NCBI RefSeq assembly: GCF_003364315.1
Contig: NZ_NXLS01000001.1
Location: 186,001 to 250,000, forward strand
From: Helicobacter ganmani
Lineage (GTDB): Bacteria > Campylobacterota > Campylobacteria > Campylobacterales > Helicobacteraceae
Direction of reading: 5' to 3'
Length of the DNA stretch: 64,000 bases
The notes beneath the pieces were generated by a model that was given only the letters and a program-made list of their open reading frames with translations, did not search any database and had not been told where the DNA came from. The translations under genes were made by a program, and so were the position numbers. Positions 1-9,168 of this stretch are shown here, in pieces; the first letter of the stretch is position 1; every line of letters begins with the position of its first letter.

Positions 1-143
1 CTACTTTGCTAATTTTCCTGCAAGAATTAGGTTTAAATCCAGAGATTTTTTCACCCATTTTAGATTCTATTGTATTGCTTTTAACAGGGCTTGCTGTCTC
101 GCTGATTTCAGTATGGATTGTAAGCTTACAACACAGGGATTAA
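1..143 (+). CDS. ftsX: FtsX, C-terminal end (partial at window start)
   Basis: Only the last 46 codons are visible, in the frame that stops with TAA at 141-143. The peptide has a hydrophobic stretch (ILDSIVLLLTGLAVSLISVW) followed by a short polar tail ending SLQHRD. This fits the final transmembrane helix of FtsX, the permease-like partner of FtsE that couples division to peptidoglycan hydrolase activation. The identification rests largely on context: the next gene is an EnvC-type LytM factor, the known partner of FtsEX, and ftsX-envC-flaG-fliD is the order in H. pylori. The 5' part lies outside the window. Confidence 0.72.
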   Translation, partial: TLLIFLQELGLNPEIFSPILDSIVLLLTGLAVSLISVWIVSLQHRD

Positions 144-151
144 GGATTTTT

Positions 152-1459
152 ATGCGTGTTTGTCTGCTTTTTCTTATTTCTTTCTCTCTCTGCTTTGGTG
201 CAAATGAAAAGGAGATTACCAAAAAAATCAGCCAAAATCAAAATACTTTAGAATACAAAAAGCGGCAAGAAAAGCAAATTAACGCTAAACTCCAAGAGTT
301 AGGCAATGCAATCAATCTTCAAAAAGAAGAAAATAAAATGCTTCAAAAAACAATCAAAGAAAATGAACAAAATATCGCCAAAAATCAAAAGGAATATGAT
401 AGTAAAACTGCTTTAATCAAAAAACTTAGCAATAATCAGGATTCTTTATTTCAAACGCGAAAACAAATTGAATTTGAAATGATGGATTTAATTCTCAAAG
501 ATGTTTCCTTTGCGATTCTACTAAACGACTTCCAACCAGAATCTATTCAAGACTTAATAACAGAAGAGGCATTTAAATCCCTAAGTGAAGCTACAAAAAA
601 ACATTTAAGCACACTTAGCAACAAACAAAGTGAAGTGATTGCTAACCTCCATTCCCTACAAACTGAAATCACACAATTAAAAAATTTTCTCGAAGTAGAA
701 AACAAAAAAAGGACTCATTTAAAGGCACTACAAAGCGAACAAGAAACATTGATTGCAAACTATCAAAAAGAAATCACAAAATACAATAAAGAATTACAAA
801 AAATCGTCCAAGAACGTGATGAAGTGCAAGGAATTCTTGTTAATCTCAATATTCTTAAAAGCCAAGAAGAAGAAAAACGCAAAAAACGTGAAGAACTAGC
901 CAAGACTAAACCCACAGAATCGCAAGCTATGGAATCCCAAATATCTTCCAAAACAGCAAGCAATAATTTGCCCAAAAAAACACAAACTTCCAATATTTCA
1001 AAAGCTAAAGACGATTTTGATGTGCGCCAAGTTGCTAGCTCTTACCATAATATCGGAACAACCAAGTATAAAGGTGCTAAGACGATTGCTCCTTTAGAAA
1101 ATTTTACGATTGAAAAACATTTTGGACCTTATTTTGACCCTGTGTATAAGATGAAAGTTTTTAATGAATCTGTAACTTTAGCTCCAAAAGGAGACGATAA
1201 AGTTAAAAGCGTTTTAGATGGAAAGGTTGTATTTGCTAAGGATACCCCGATTCTTAAACGTGTTGTTATCATTGAGCACAAAGGCAATATGCACACAATC
1301 TATGCGCAATTAGATAAAATTGCACCTACAATCAAACCCGGTAGCACGGTCAAAAAGGGCTATACTATCGGACGCGTAGATAATGCTTTGAAATTTGAAG
1401 TAACTCTTAAAGACAAACATATTGACCCACTAGAGCTCATTTCTTCTAAAAACCTTTAA
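152..1459 (+). CDS. envC: EnvC-type murein hydrolase activator (degenerate LytM/M23)
   Basis: The protein of 435 aa starts at ATG 152, which opens directly on a signal peptide (MRVCLLFLISFSLCFG); an upstream in-frame ATG at 113 lies inside ftsX. Residues about 20-260 are a Lys/Glu/Gln-rich coiled coil. The last 120 residues form a LytM (peptidase M23) fold ending in KDKHIDPLELI. The zinc and catalytic histidines of active M23 enzymes are not in place: the usual YAHL is YAQL and the preceding HG motif is replaced. This is the hallmark of EnvC/NlpD-like factors that activate an amidase instead of cutting the wall. It follows ftsX by 8 nt and very likely acts in the periplasm with FtsEX. Confidence 0.85.
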   Translation: MRVCLLFLISFSLCFGANEKEITKKISQNQNTLEYKKRQEKQINAKLQELGNAINLQKEENKMLQKTIKENEQNIAKNQKEYDSKTALIKKLSNNQDSLFQTRKQIEFEMMDLILKDVSFAILLNDFQPESIQDLITEEAFKSLSEATKKHLSTLSNKQSEVIANLHSLQTEITQLKNFLEVENKKRTHLKALQSEQETLIANYQKEITKYNKELQKIVQERDEVQGILVNLNILKSQEEEKRKKREELAKTKPTESQAMESQISSKTASNNLPKKTQTSNISKAKDDFDVRQVASSYHNIGTTKYKGAKTIAPLENFTIEKHFGPYFDPVYKMKVFNESVTLAPKGDDKVKSVLDGKVVFAKDTPILKRVVIIEHKGNMHTIYAQLDKIAPTIKPGSTVKKGYTIGRVDNALKFEVTLKDKHIDPLELISSKNL

Positions 1460-1583
1460 ACTCTATTATCGTTATGAATATATTATTACACTTGTACTAT
1501 AAAAACTCTATAGAACAAAAGGGAGAATTTTTAAAAATTTTTAAAAATTTTAATTATTTACTCTTTATTTTTTTGAGTAATAT

Positions 1584-1590
1584 CCGATAT
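1584..1590 (+). promoter_or_regulatory. Candidate sigma-28 (FliA) -10 element before flaG
   Basis: The heptamer CCGATAT resembles the Campylobacterota sigma-28 -10 consensus (CGATWT / GCCGATAA). It lies 31 nt upstream of the flaG ATG, in a 160 nt gap otherwise made of A/T runs. A clear TAAA -35 box at the right distance is missing; only TTTA at about 1564-1567 is present. A FliA promoter would suit this late flagellar cluster. Confidence 0.45.
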
Positions 1591-1620
1591 ACTTCCATAA
1601 ACAATAACAAGGAGGTTACT

Positions 1621-2016
1621 ATGACTATTTCTGAAAATGGAATGAATATTGCTAGCACCCAAGTGAATACTTACTCTACGCAAGGAAGCGTAAGTAATCA
1701 AAATAGCCCAAAGCTGCAAGAGTCATTGACCCAAGCAGAACAAGTGCAAGTAGAGATTGATAAGTCAAGCGAAGAGCAAAGGATTCAAGAACAAAAGCAA
1801 AAACTCAATGAATTAGCTCAACAACTTAACAAAGAGCTTAATCCATTGAATACAAATGTTACCTTTGGGTTTAATGAAGATATTGAAGGGCTTTTTGTAA
1901 CTGTGAGCGAAAAAGATACCAATCGCATTATTCGCAAGATTCCAAGTGATGAAGCAATGAGACTTATGGCAAAAATGAAAGAAGTAGTCGGGATTATTTT
2001 CGACAAACAAGCTTAA
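1621..2016 (+). CDS. flaG: FlaG, flagellar filament-length protein
   Basis: The gene encodes 131 aa from ATG 1621, which has a strong Shine-Dalgarno (AAGGAGG at 1610-1616). The reading frame is open back to 1474 but that part has no ribosome site. The N-terminal half is polar and Gln/Ser-rich. The C-terminal half carries the FlaG core: LNPLNTNVTFGFNEDIEGLFVTV-like strand, then a conserved IRKIPSDEAMRLMAKMKE stretch. FlaG affects filament length in Campylobacterota; its exact mechanism is not settled. It heads the flaG-fliD-fliS-fliT run, consistent with joint expression late in flagellar assembly. Confidence 0.88.
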   Translation: MTISENGMNIASTQVNTYSTQGSVSNQNSPKLQESLTQAEQVQVEIDKSSEEQRIQEQKQKLNELAQQLNKELNPLNTNVTFGFNEDIEGLFVTVSEKDTNRIIRKIPSDEAMRLMAKMKEVVGIIFDKQA

Positions 2017-2046
2017 GAAAAAACCAACCTTAAAAAGGAGATTACT

Positions 2047-4122
2047 ATGGCAGTAGGACAAATGGGAGTATTAGGGATTGCGAGTAACCTAAGCTGGGAT
2101 ACACTCAACCAACTAAAAGACAATGAGATTAAAAACCAAGTTAACCCTATAACCAAAAAAATTGAAGCTAATATGGAGAAGCAAACTGAACTTACTTCAC
2201 TTTTAACTATGATGACTTCTTTGAATACAAACTTCAAGAATTTATCAGACTTTAGCACCTATCTAAAACGTTCTGCTTCCGTTGAAGGTAATGGTGTAAA
2301 AGCGACAGCAGGAGAAGGTTTAGCGATTCAAGATATTAAAATCAATGTCAAACAACTTGCACAAAATGATGTCAATCAAGTAGGGTTGAAATTTGCTTCA
2401 AGAGATAGCGTTTTTAGTTCAGAAAACACAACTCTTAGCTTTTATCATAATGGCACAAATTATGATATTGAAATCAAAGCAGGTATGAGTGTATCAGAAG
2501 TTGGACAAGCTATCACAGATAAAACCAATGGTGCTGTAATGGGTATCATTATGAAAACAGGTGGAGACGAACCCTACCAATTAATGATTCAAGGCAAAGA
2601 TTCTGGAGCGCAAAACAAAATCTATTTTGGAAGCACATTAGAAAGTGCAGCAATGCCCGGAGGACAGCTCACAGGCGGAACATTTGAAATTGAGATTGGC
2701 GGTCAAACAATTAACATTGATTTAGCAAATGATGTCGAAACAAAGATTGGAAACACTGCTGAAAACAATGCCAAAGCACTTTTAAAAGCAATTAATGAAA
2801 AAATTGAAAACGACCCTAGTCTAACCGATATCAAAGATAAACTTAAAAGTGGTGAAATCACCATAGGTTTAAATAGCACGGGCAAAGGCTTATTGTTTAA
2901 CGATTCTAAAGGCGGAGAGATTAATGTCAATATCACTGACGCCAAAGTGAAAGTCGTTGAGGGTGGAAGTGAAGTTGATACAGATTTGGGATTCGTCAAA
3001 ACCTCTGTTGGTGCTTCAAGCACAGATTTAATCACAAGTTCAGCTGTGAGCAGTAGCGCATTAAGTGGAATAATCACAATTAATGGTGAAAAAATTGACT
3101 TAAGTGGTATTAACAATGGTTCGGGTGCAGGAAATGCGCAAGCAGTAGCTGATAAAATTAACGCAACTGCAAATTTAAATGGCAAAGTCTCCGCAGAAGT
3201 TAAAAATGGAAAATTGGTCATTAATAGCTTAGATGGCAATAGCGTAAGAATTGGCGCGGAAGGAGCAAACTCTGAAGAACAAACCAAAGTCTTAAATTCC
3301 GTAGGCTTGCAAATGGGTAGTTATGCAACAAGTCAGGGCTTTTTAGAAAAAATGGATATTACTAATATCCAAAAGGCACAAAATGCACAATTCACTTATA
3401 ATGGGATTGAAATTGAACGCGATAAAAATAGCGTTGATGATGTTGTTTCAGGACTTTCCTTAGAGCTCACAGCCATTACAGAAGCAAACAAAGAGGTCGT
3501 TGTGCGCATTTCTCGTGATGATTCTGGAATTGCGGAAGAAATGGAAAAATTTGTAGAAAATTACAATACTATGTATAACAAAATTCAAGAATTAATGCGA
3601 TACGATGAAGATACAGAAGTCGCGGGCGTCTTTAATGGAAATAGTGATATTAGACAGATTATTAGACAATTTAACTCTATCATTACCTCTAATGACATCA
3701 ATGGGGATAATCTCGTCAAATTTGGAATCTACTTCAACGATGATGGCACACTCAAAATGGATAAAGAGAAATTTAATTCTGCATTTAAAGAAGACCCAGA
3801 CAAAGCAGTCGCATTCTTTAGAAGCACCACAAGTGTTTCACGCGGTGTCAGCACTGAAGTAGATGGAGTTTTTACCAAGCTTCGTAATACAATGGACAAG
3901 TTAATTACAGGTAGTAATTCTACATTGAAACTCTTAGAAACCTCTTTGGTAGATGAGCAAAAAACTCTCAACGAAGACAAAACTAAAACTCAAGAATCCA
4001 TTGACTCTCGTTATGAGACTATGGCAAGTAGATGGTCTGCTTATGACCAACTTATCGCTAAAACACAGCAACAATCACTAGCGGTTCAGAATATGATTAA
4101 CTCGTTGAATTCTTCAAATTAG
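2047..4122 (+). CDS. fliD: FliD, flagellar filament cap protein
   Basis: The protein of 691 aa forms the cap that helps flagellin fold at the filament tip. The N-terminus (MGVLGIASNLSWDTLNQLK) and C-terminal helical region (about residues 590-690, ending MINSLNSSN) are the conserved D0/D1 coiled-coil parts needed for assembly. The Gly/Ser/Thr/Asn-rich middle (about 90-480) is the variable surface part. The length matches other Helicobacter FliD proteins (about 690 aa). An AAAGGAG site precedes the ATG by 8 nt. The gene follows flaG by 30 nt and precedes the chaperone gene fliS by 15 nt, so it is probably cotranscribed. Confidence 0.95.
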   Translation: MAVGQMGVLGIASNLSWDTLNQLKDNEIKNQVNPITKKIEANMEKQTELTSLLTMMTSLNTNFKNLSDFSTYLKRSASVEGNGVKATAGEGLAIQDIKINVKQLAQNDVNQVGLKFASRDSVFSSENTTLSFYHNGTNYDIEIKAGMSVSEVGQAITDKTNGAVMGIIMKTGGDEPYQLMIQGKDSGAQNKIYFGSTLESAAMPGGQLTGGTFEIEIGGQTINIDLANDVETKIGNTAENNAKALLKAINEKIENDPSLTDIKDKLKSGEITIGLNSTGKGLLFNDSKGGEINVNITDAKVKVVEGGSEVDTDLGFVKTSVGASSTDLITSSAVSSSALSGIITINGEKIDLSGINNGSGAGNAQAVADKINATANLNGKVSAEVKNGKLVINSLDGNSVRIGAEGANSEEQTKVLNSVGLQMGSYATSQGFLEKMDITNIQKAQNAQFTYNGIEIERDKNSVDDVVSGLSLELTAITEANKEVVVRISRDDSGIAEEMEKFVENYNTMYNKIQELMRYDEDTEVAGVFNGNSDIRQIIRQFNSIITSNDINGDNLVKFGIYFNDDGTLKMDKEKFNSAFKEDPDKAVAFFRSTTSVSRGVSTEVDGVFTKLRNTMDKLITGSNSTLKLLETSLVDEQKTLNEDKTKTQESIDSRYETMASRWSAYDQLIAKTQQQSLAVQNMINSLNSSN

Positions 4123-4137
4123 AAAGGAATCTAAGAA

Positions 4138-4515
4138 ATGAAAAGTAGTTTAGCCTACAATTCTTATCAACAAAATTCTGTTGCTGTAGAATCACCAGCA
4201 AAGCTTGTTGAAATGCTCTATGAGGGTATTTTACGCTTTGCTTCTATGGCAAAACGTTGTATTGATTCTCAAGACATTGAGAAAAAGATTTATTATATTA
4301 ATCGCACCACAGATATTTTCGTGGAACTTTTAAATTCGCTTGATTATGAAAAAGGCGGGCAAGTCGCTCACTATCTAACAGGGCTTTATACACATCAAAT
4401 CAAGCTCTTAACCCAAGCGAATATGGAAAATAATAAAGATAAAATTGACATTGTGATTAAAGTAGTTAAAGGACTACTTGAGGCATGGAAAGAGGTAAAT
4501 CATGAATTGGCTTAA
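4138..4515 (+). CDS. fliS: FliS, flagellin export chaperone
   Basis: The 125 aa protein has the FliS start pattern (AYNSYQQNSV, then SPAKLVEMLYEGILRF). FliS binds the C-terminal D0 helix of flagellin in the cytoplasm, prevents premature polymerisation and hands it to the export gate. The whole protein is predicted helical, as for the family, and length is typical. An AGAAAGGAAT site lies before the ATG. The 3' end overlaps the next gene by 14 nt, which indicates translational coupling. Confidence 0.95.
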   Translation: MKSSLAYNSYQQNSVAVESPAKLVEMLYEGILRFASMAKRCIDSQDIEKKIYYINRTTDIFVELLNSLDYEKGGQVAHYLTGLYTHQIKLLTQANMENNKDKIDIVIKVVKGLLEAWKEVNHELA

Positions 4516-4753
4516 TGAATTAAAAGTGGCATATTTAAACAAAAATGACAGCAAACTCAATGAACTTTTGGACAATACACCTATTTTAAAAACAAGAGAT
4601 GAAATGTTTGAAGCATTGGCAGTAATGGAGCAAATCACAGAATACGCTAAGGCTCAAAAAGAGAAATTGGGTTTAGAAATGCGCAAGCTCAAGCAGACTA
4701 AAAAATTCTTTCCTCAACAAGAAAATGCGCAAAGGCTTAATATTTCTTTTTAA
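4502..4753 (+). CDS. FliT-like small flagellar chaperone candidate
   Basis: This 83 aa, charged, helical protein overlaps the end of fliS by 14 nt. It has no signal peptide or membrane segment. Its place directly after fliD-fliS is where fliT, the FliD export chaperone, lies in many bacteria, and a small protein of similar size occupies this place in other Helicobacter genomes. I see no motif that proves FliT function, so the assignment is from position and size. Confidence 0.6.
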   Translation: MNWLNELKVAYLNKNDSKLNELLDNTPILKTRDEMFEALAVMEQITEYAKAQKEKLGLEMRKLKQTKKFFPQQENAQRLNISF

Positions 4754-4794
4754 TTGTTTGTATTAAAATACTCCTTTCAATTAAAGGAATATCA

Positions 4795-5709
4795 ATGCAA
4801 TGGAAACCTCTTGACATTGAAGATAAAGAACTGCTTACTAGTTTCTTTACTTCTTGTAATATTCTTGTTTCGGATTTAACTTTTACAAATCTCTATCTTT
4901 GGCATTATGCGCGCCATATTAGTTGGATAATTCTTAATGATTGCTTAATCATTAAGACACAATACCCAAACCAAAATCCTTTTATTTTTTATCCTATTCA
5001 TAAACAAAATGACTTAGGAAGAAAAAAACAAACGATTCTGCAATTACAGGAAATCTGCAAAGCAAAAGGTTTAAGATTCTCTATCCATTCTCTAAGTCAG
5101 GTAGATAAAGAGGAGTTGGAATCCCTACTCCCCAATACTTTTGACTTTATCTATCGTGAGGATAGAAGCGATTATATCTATTCTGCACCCGAACTTATTG
5201 AGTTAAAAGGCAAAAAATACCACAAGAAAAAAACACATTTAAATCGCTTCACTGAACGTTATGCCTTTACTTACGAAGCATTAAATATTGAAAACTTAGA
5301 TGAACTCATTACTACTTATCAAAGTTGGTTTGGAAAAATCAGTGATACTGCAAGTGATGGCTTGAAAAACGAATATATAGGCATTATAGAATCTCTGAAG
5401 CAATTTTCTAAGCTAGATTTTAAAGTTGGAATCCTACGTGTAGAGGATAAAATTATCGCTTTTAGCTTCGGTGAGCCTCTTAATAGCGACACCGTAGTTA
5501 TTCATATTGAAAAAGCCGACATTGAATATCAAGGGGCTTACCAAGCCATTAATCGTGAGTTTTTAGCACACGAATGGAGTGCATATTCTTATGTGAATCG
5601 CGAGGAAGATTTAGGCATTGAGGGCTTACGCAAAGCCAAACAATCCTATCATCCACTTTTTTTACAAGCCAAATTTGACGCCACTTTAAAAATGGATTTT
5701 AAAAAATAG
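4795..5709 (+). CDS. DUF2156 (GNAT-like fold) protein
   Basis: The protein has 304 aa with no signal or transmembrane segment. The middle carries the stretch LKGKKYHKKKTHLNRF (about residues 138-155) and the C-terminal part has IAFSFGEPLNSDTVVIHIEKAD and INREFLAHEW. Both are typical of the DUF2156 family, the cytosolic fold shared with the catalytic half of phosphatidylglycerol lysyltransferases. No membrane flippase half is present, so lipid lysylation cannot be inferred. It has its own AAAGGAA site and a possible weak -10 (TTAAAAT, 4763-4769). It converges with the ZorB-like gene with a single base between the two stop codons. Confidence 0.75.
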   Translation: MQWKPLDIEDKELLTSFFTSCNILVSDLTFTNLYLWHYARHISWIILNDCLIIKTQYPNQNPFIFYPIHKQNDLGRKKQTILQLQEICKAKGLRFSIHSLSQVDKEELESLLPNTFDFIYREDRSDYIYSAPELIELKGKKYHKKKTHLNRFTERYAFTYEALNIENLDELITTYQSWFGKISDTASDGLKNEYIGIIESLKQFSKLDFKVGILRVEDKIIAFSFGEPLNSDTVVIHIEKADIEYQGAYQAINREFLAHEWSAYSYVNREEDLGIEGLRKAKQSYHPLFLQAKFDATLKMDFKK

Positions 5710-5710
5710 C

Positions 5711-6466
5711 TTAATTTTCCTCCAATATCTCTGAAGTCTCCACATTTTGCAACTCTTGATTCACATTTAAAATCTTAAGAATCTTTTGATTGCTTTTTGT
5801 GAGTGCTTTAAACTCTACGCGTCTTGAAAGCTCTGGAGTTTCTAAAGGTTTTGCAAAAGACAATCCATTGGCACGCAAAACGCTAATAAGCCACTGCTTT
5901 TGCGCGTCAATTTGTTTATTGCTAAAACAATATTTCAACACTTCCAATGCCCTTGCTTGCGAGAGTTCAGCATTACCCAAATAACGCGATTCTAGTGTAT
6001 TGGCATTTTGCCATTCTGTGGAAGTATGCCCTTCAATACGAATCTCCTCAATGTCTTGTTTGTATTTTTCTTGACTTAAGATTTTGATATAACGGGGGAA
6101 AAAATCGTCTAAAATCTCTTTGAAACGAATCTTAACTTCTTTTTGCCCTTGATCAAACAAGATTTCTGGCTCTTTAAACCGAACCGTATTGTCCATATCA
6201 ATCTCTGCATTCCAACGTTCTAAATTCTTAGAAAATTCGGAAACTAAATCCTGATAAAGGTCTGTTTGCAAATCTTTATGGGTTTTTGCAATATCACTCA
6301 TCTGCTTGTTTAATTCCAAAAGTTCGGCATTCTGTATCGCGAGTTTTTTTTCTGTCTTGCTAATCACCACCATATAAGAGACGGCGATAAGCAAAAATAT
6401 CATCATCACCCCCGCCATCATATCTGAAATGCTAATCCACTCATTACCTTTATAAGAATTTGCCAT
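5711..6466 (-). CDS. ZorB-like MotB/OmpA-domain stator protein
   Basis: The 251 aa protein has a short cytosolic start, one transmembrane helix (about residues 16-36) and a periplasmic OmpA-like peptidoglycan-binding domain (about 95-225, with IRIEGHTSTEW and ELSRRVEFK). The helix is entered by SISDMMAG; Asp15 corresponds to the proton-carrying Asp of MotB. ISDMM near the start, FFPRYIKIL, and GHTS.EW are features I associate with ZorB of Zorya defence. Its start overlaps the stop of the ZorA-like gene (TAATG), so the two are a pair. No ZorC, ZorD, ZorE or ZorF/G gene is nearby. An alternative is a housekeeping MotAB-like stator of unknown job. Confidence 0.72.
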   Translation of the reverse strand: MANSYKGNEWISISDMMAGVMMIFLLIAVSYMVVISKTEKKLAIQNAELLELNKQMSDIAKTHKDLQTDLYQDLVSEFSKNLERWNAEIDMDNTVRFKEPEILFDQGQKEVKIRFKEILDDFFPRYIKILSQEKYKQDIEEIRIEGHTSTEWQNANTLESRYLGNAELSQARALEVLKYCFSNKQIDAQKQWLISVLRANGLSFAKPLETPELSRRVEFKALTKSNQKILKILNVNQELQNVETSEILEEN

Positions 6467-9150
6467 TAGCCTCTAGCTCCCATTAACTCGCGGATTCTAC
6501 GCAAAAACCATTCATAGTCTTGACGGAATCCCAAAGTAATATTTGAAAGTGCTCCGTCTAAATCTCCAAGTGATTTACAGAGATTTTCATTTAAACTAGA
6601 AGTTTGATGAAGAGAAGTAGCAATATTGGATTCTATAATTTTTAAAATCGTATCAATTTCTTTCCGATTGCTTTCTAACGAAAGATAAGTTTTTTCCAAT
6701 GCTTCGCTTAGATTTCTTTGCAATTTATTAAACTCGTTTAATAACTCCACACTCGCATTTCTTGGGGTTTCTATGCTTTGCTTTGTAAGAATCTCAAGAC
6801 TTGCAAGATAGTTTTTTGCCATTGATTCTAAAGCATTTTTGACATTTTTATCTAGCAGATTAAAGCTTGCTATTACTTCTTTTGTATGGGATTCTAGCTG
6901 CGCATTATTTGTCTTAAGCAACTGATTTGCTAGATTTTCAGAACTTGCCAAGACCTTTTGGGCATTGCTTTCAAAACCTTGCGCAATCGTTCTCAAATGC
7001 GTTTGCAATTCTCCCCCTAGTTTTTGATAAGTCTCTAAGTTTGTTTTTTGAGTATTTTGCGCCAATGTTGTTAGCTGTGTTTGATAAGCACTGGTTGTGT
7101 TTCTCAAATAGGCACTTAGAGATTCCAAAGCGTTTTTATAGGATTCGCCAAAGCTACTGCGCATTTGACTTTGAATCTCTGTATTATGGTTTTGGCTTTC
7201 CTTTTGCATAGTGATTAAACTCTGATTAAACTCTTTCACATTTTCTGCCATTAAATTTTTCAAATTCTGACTTTGTGTTTGATTCTGTTCTATCAGATTG
7301 CTTACGCTTGTCCCTATTTCCTCTGTAGTTTTCGCTAGATTATCTCTTAAATTTTCATTGAAACTTTGGAATCCCTCTTGTATGCTTTGCGTGCTTTCTT
7401 TAAACGATTCCATAAGGGTTTGGTTTGTATGCACCAAAGATTCCTCAATATTTTGTGTGCTTTGACTTAGAGTATTTGCTGTATCGTTTAGCAAAGAATC
7501 TAAAGACTTCGTAGTCGTCAGCATAGAATTTTCTATTTCCTTACTAAGAGTGGTGAGAGTTTCTTTGGAATCTTTGAAATTTTCCTCTAGGGTTTTGGTG
7601 GTATTTCCCAAAAGTTTATCAAAGTTTAACACTGCATTTGTAATATGCTGCTCTAATGTATCGGAACTTTTAGTAAGATTTTTTTGCGTTTGCTCGCCTA
7701 ATTCTTGCAAAGTATGGCTTGCTTTTTCTAATGCACTTTCCATTTCTTTCGAATGGCGCAACAAGACTTCATCGCTTCGCTTACTCTGCTCCTCTACAAG
7801 CAACAAAGACTCTTTTTGTGCATTTCCTAGCGCTTCCAAACCCTCTTCAAAGTTTTCTTTGACGCTGTTTAGATGTTCTTTGACGCTTCCTTCAATCTGC
7901 GTTATCATCTCTAAGTTTTTATGCTTCAATGCAGAATCGCTCTCCACTAAAGATTCCATAAAGTCTTGAGATTTAGCCTTTAAAGCCTCCAAAGCTTCCC
8001 CTAAATGCTCTTTATTTTGCTCCAAATATTCTTGATTAAAGGCGTTAAAGGCATTTTGCAATGTGTTTAAGTTTTTGGATTGCTCTTGTGCATCTTCTTC
8101 TAATGCTTTGAAGCTATTTTCTAGCAGATTTTGTGTGTTTTCTTGGTGTGTTTGTGTGCTTTTGATGAAAAATCTTTGCACTTCCTCTAAAGATTCCTTT
8201 GTGTATTCTAGGGTTTGCGTATGCGTATTTTGCAGATTCTGACTTAGATTCTCTACACTCACAAGTGCTCTACTTGCGTCCTCATGCATTTTTTCAAAAC
8301 CCTGCAAAAGATGTGAAAGTTTTTCGTTTTCAATGCGTGAAGCTTCAATGCTATGGGCTAAGGCGGTATAAACCTCCAAAACTTCCGCATTGCGTTGCGC
8401 AATGGATTCTAAAGATTCTTTGGTGGATTCAAAGAGTTTCAAAGTGCTTTTAAGGCTTGAATCTAGCCCCACAATAGAATCTTTATAATTGTTTTGCCAC
8501 AAAATCATTTGTGCCACCGCACTATTTAATTCTTTAAAATTATCTCCAAATTGATCTGTAATGCGTTGATTAAAATCCTTAATCACCCCCTCTAATGCAG
8601 CAATTAATTCTTTGGAAGCCCCTTGCGCAAGATGATGCATAGCCTCTTTTAGTGCGGCATTGGTTTTAACAAAATTATCCTCTAAAACCTTAAAATTATT
8701 TACCTGTTGCCTATAATAAGCATTTTGAGATTCTATTTGGGTTTGATTTTGGGCAACAATTTCTTGTAATTTATCCAAAGATTCTAATTTTTCTAACTTA
8801 TCTAACTTTCCTGCTTGCAAAGAAAAATAATCTAGCATATTCTCAAAGTCTGTCTTAACCGCCTTGCTTTTTTGTAAAATAGAAAGCAGAATCGCCAATG
8901 CCATACCCAAGATAGAAGTATAAAATGCGGTTTTTAGCCCCGCAAGCAACGAAGGAACAGAATTTTCTACATTGCTTACATCAAAATCCTGCAAACCGAC
9001 AAAAATCCCCACAAATGTTCCTAAAACCCCCGCACTCATAATAATAGATTTAAAATCACGATGCTTTTGCTTGCCATAGCTTAGATAATCCCAAAATGCA
9101 AGCCCAAACATAAATGCGGTAAAAATTACATTGATGATTAGATTCTCCAT
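6466..9150 (-). CDS. ZorA-like MotA/TolQ/ExbB proton channel with long coiled-coil tail
   Basis: The 894 aa protein begins with a membrane part: helices near residues 3-22, 38-57 (AGVLGTFVGIFVGLQDF) and 70-93 (LLAGLKTAFYTSILGMALAI), the MotA/TolQ/ExbB channel core. A segment around residues 183-215 (ELIAALEGVIKDF, then QFGDNFKELN) looks like the ZorA hallmark. The remaining 650 residues are an almost unbroken Gln/Asn/Glu/Ser/Leu-rich coiled coil, consistent with the long intracellular tail described for ZorA, though longer than I would expect. It is downstream of exbB-exbD and a 60 aa membrane protein in a housekeeping operon. It pairs with the OmpA-domain gene that follows. Confidence 0.72.
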   Translation of the reverse strand: MENLIINVIFTAFMFGLAFWDYLSYGKQKHRDFKSIIMSAGVLGTFVGIFVGLQDFDVSNVENSVPSLLAGLKTAFYTSILGMALAILLSILQKSKAVKTDFENMLDYFSLQAGKLDKLEKLESLDKLQEIVAQNQTQIESQNAYYRQQVNNFKVLEDNFVKTNAALKEAMHHLAQGASKELIAALEGVIKDFNQRITDQFGDNFKELNSAVAQMILWQNNYKDSIVGLDSSLKSTLKLFESTKESLESIAQRNAEVLEVYTALAHSIEASRIENEKLSHLLQGFEKMHEDASRALVSVENLSQNLQNTHTQTLEYTKESLEEVQRFFIKSTQTHQENTQNLLENSFKALEEDAQEQSKNLNTLQNAFNAFNQEYLEQNKEHLGEALEALKAKSQDFMESLVESDSALKHKNLEMITQIEGSVKEHLNSVKENFEEGLEALGNAQKESLLLVEEQSKRSDEVLLRHSKEMESALEKASHTLQELGEQTQKNLTKSSDTLEQHITNAVLNFDKLLGNTTKTLEENFKDSKETLTTLSKEIENSMLTTTKSLDSLLNDTANTLSQSTQNIEESLVHTNQTLMESFKESTQSIQEGFQSFNENLRDNLAKTTEEIGTSVSNLIEQNQTQSQNLKNLMAENVKEFNQSLITMQKESQNHNTEIQSQMRSSFGESYKNALESLSAYLRNTTSAYQTQLTTLAQNTQKTNLETYQKLGGELQTHLRTIAQGFESNAQKVLASSENLANQLLKTNNAQLESHTKEVIASFNLLDKNVKNALESMAKNYLASLEILTKQSIETPRNASVELLNEFNKLQRNLSEALEKTYLSLESNRKEIDTILKIIESNIATSLHQTSSLNENLCKSLGDLDGALSNITLGFRQDYEWFLRRIRELMGARG

Positions 9151-9168
9151 AACTCTTCCTTATTGAAT

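Noticed and set aside
6927-8453. Plus-strand frames opposite the ZorA-like gene
   Set aside because: Shadows of the coiled-coil gene; Phe/Ser/Leu-rich composition results from the opposite-strand Gln/Glu/Lys codons.
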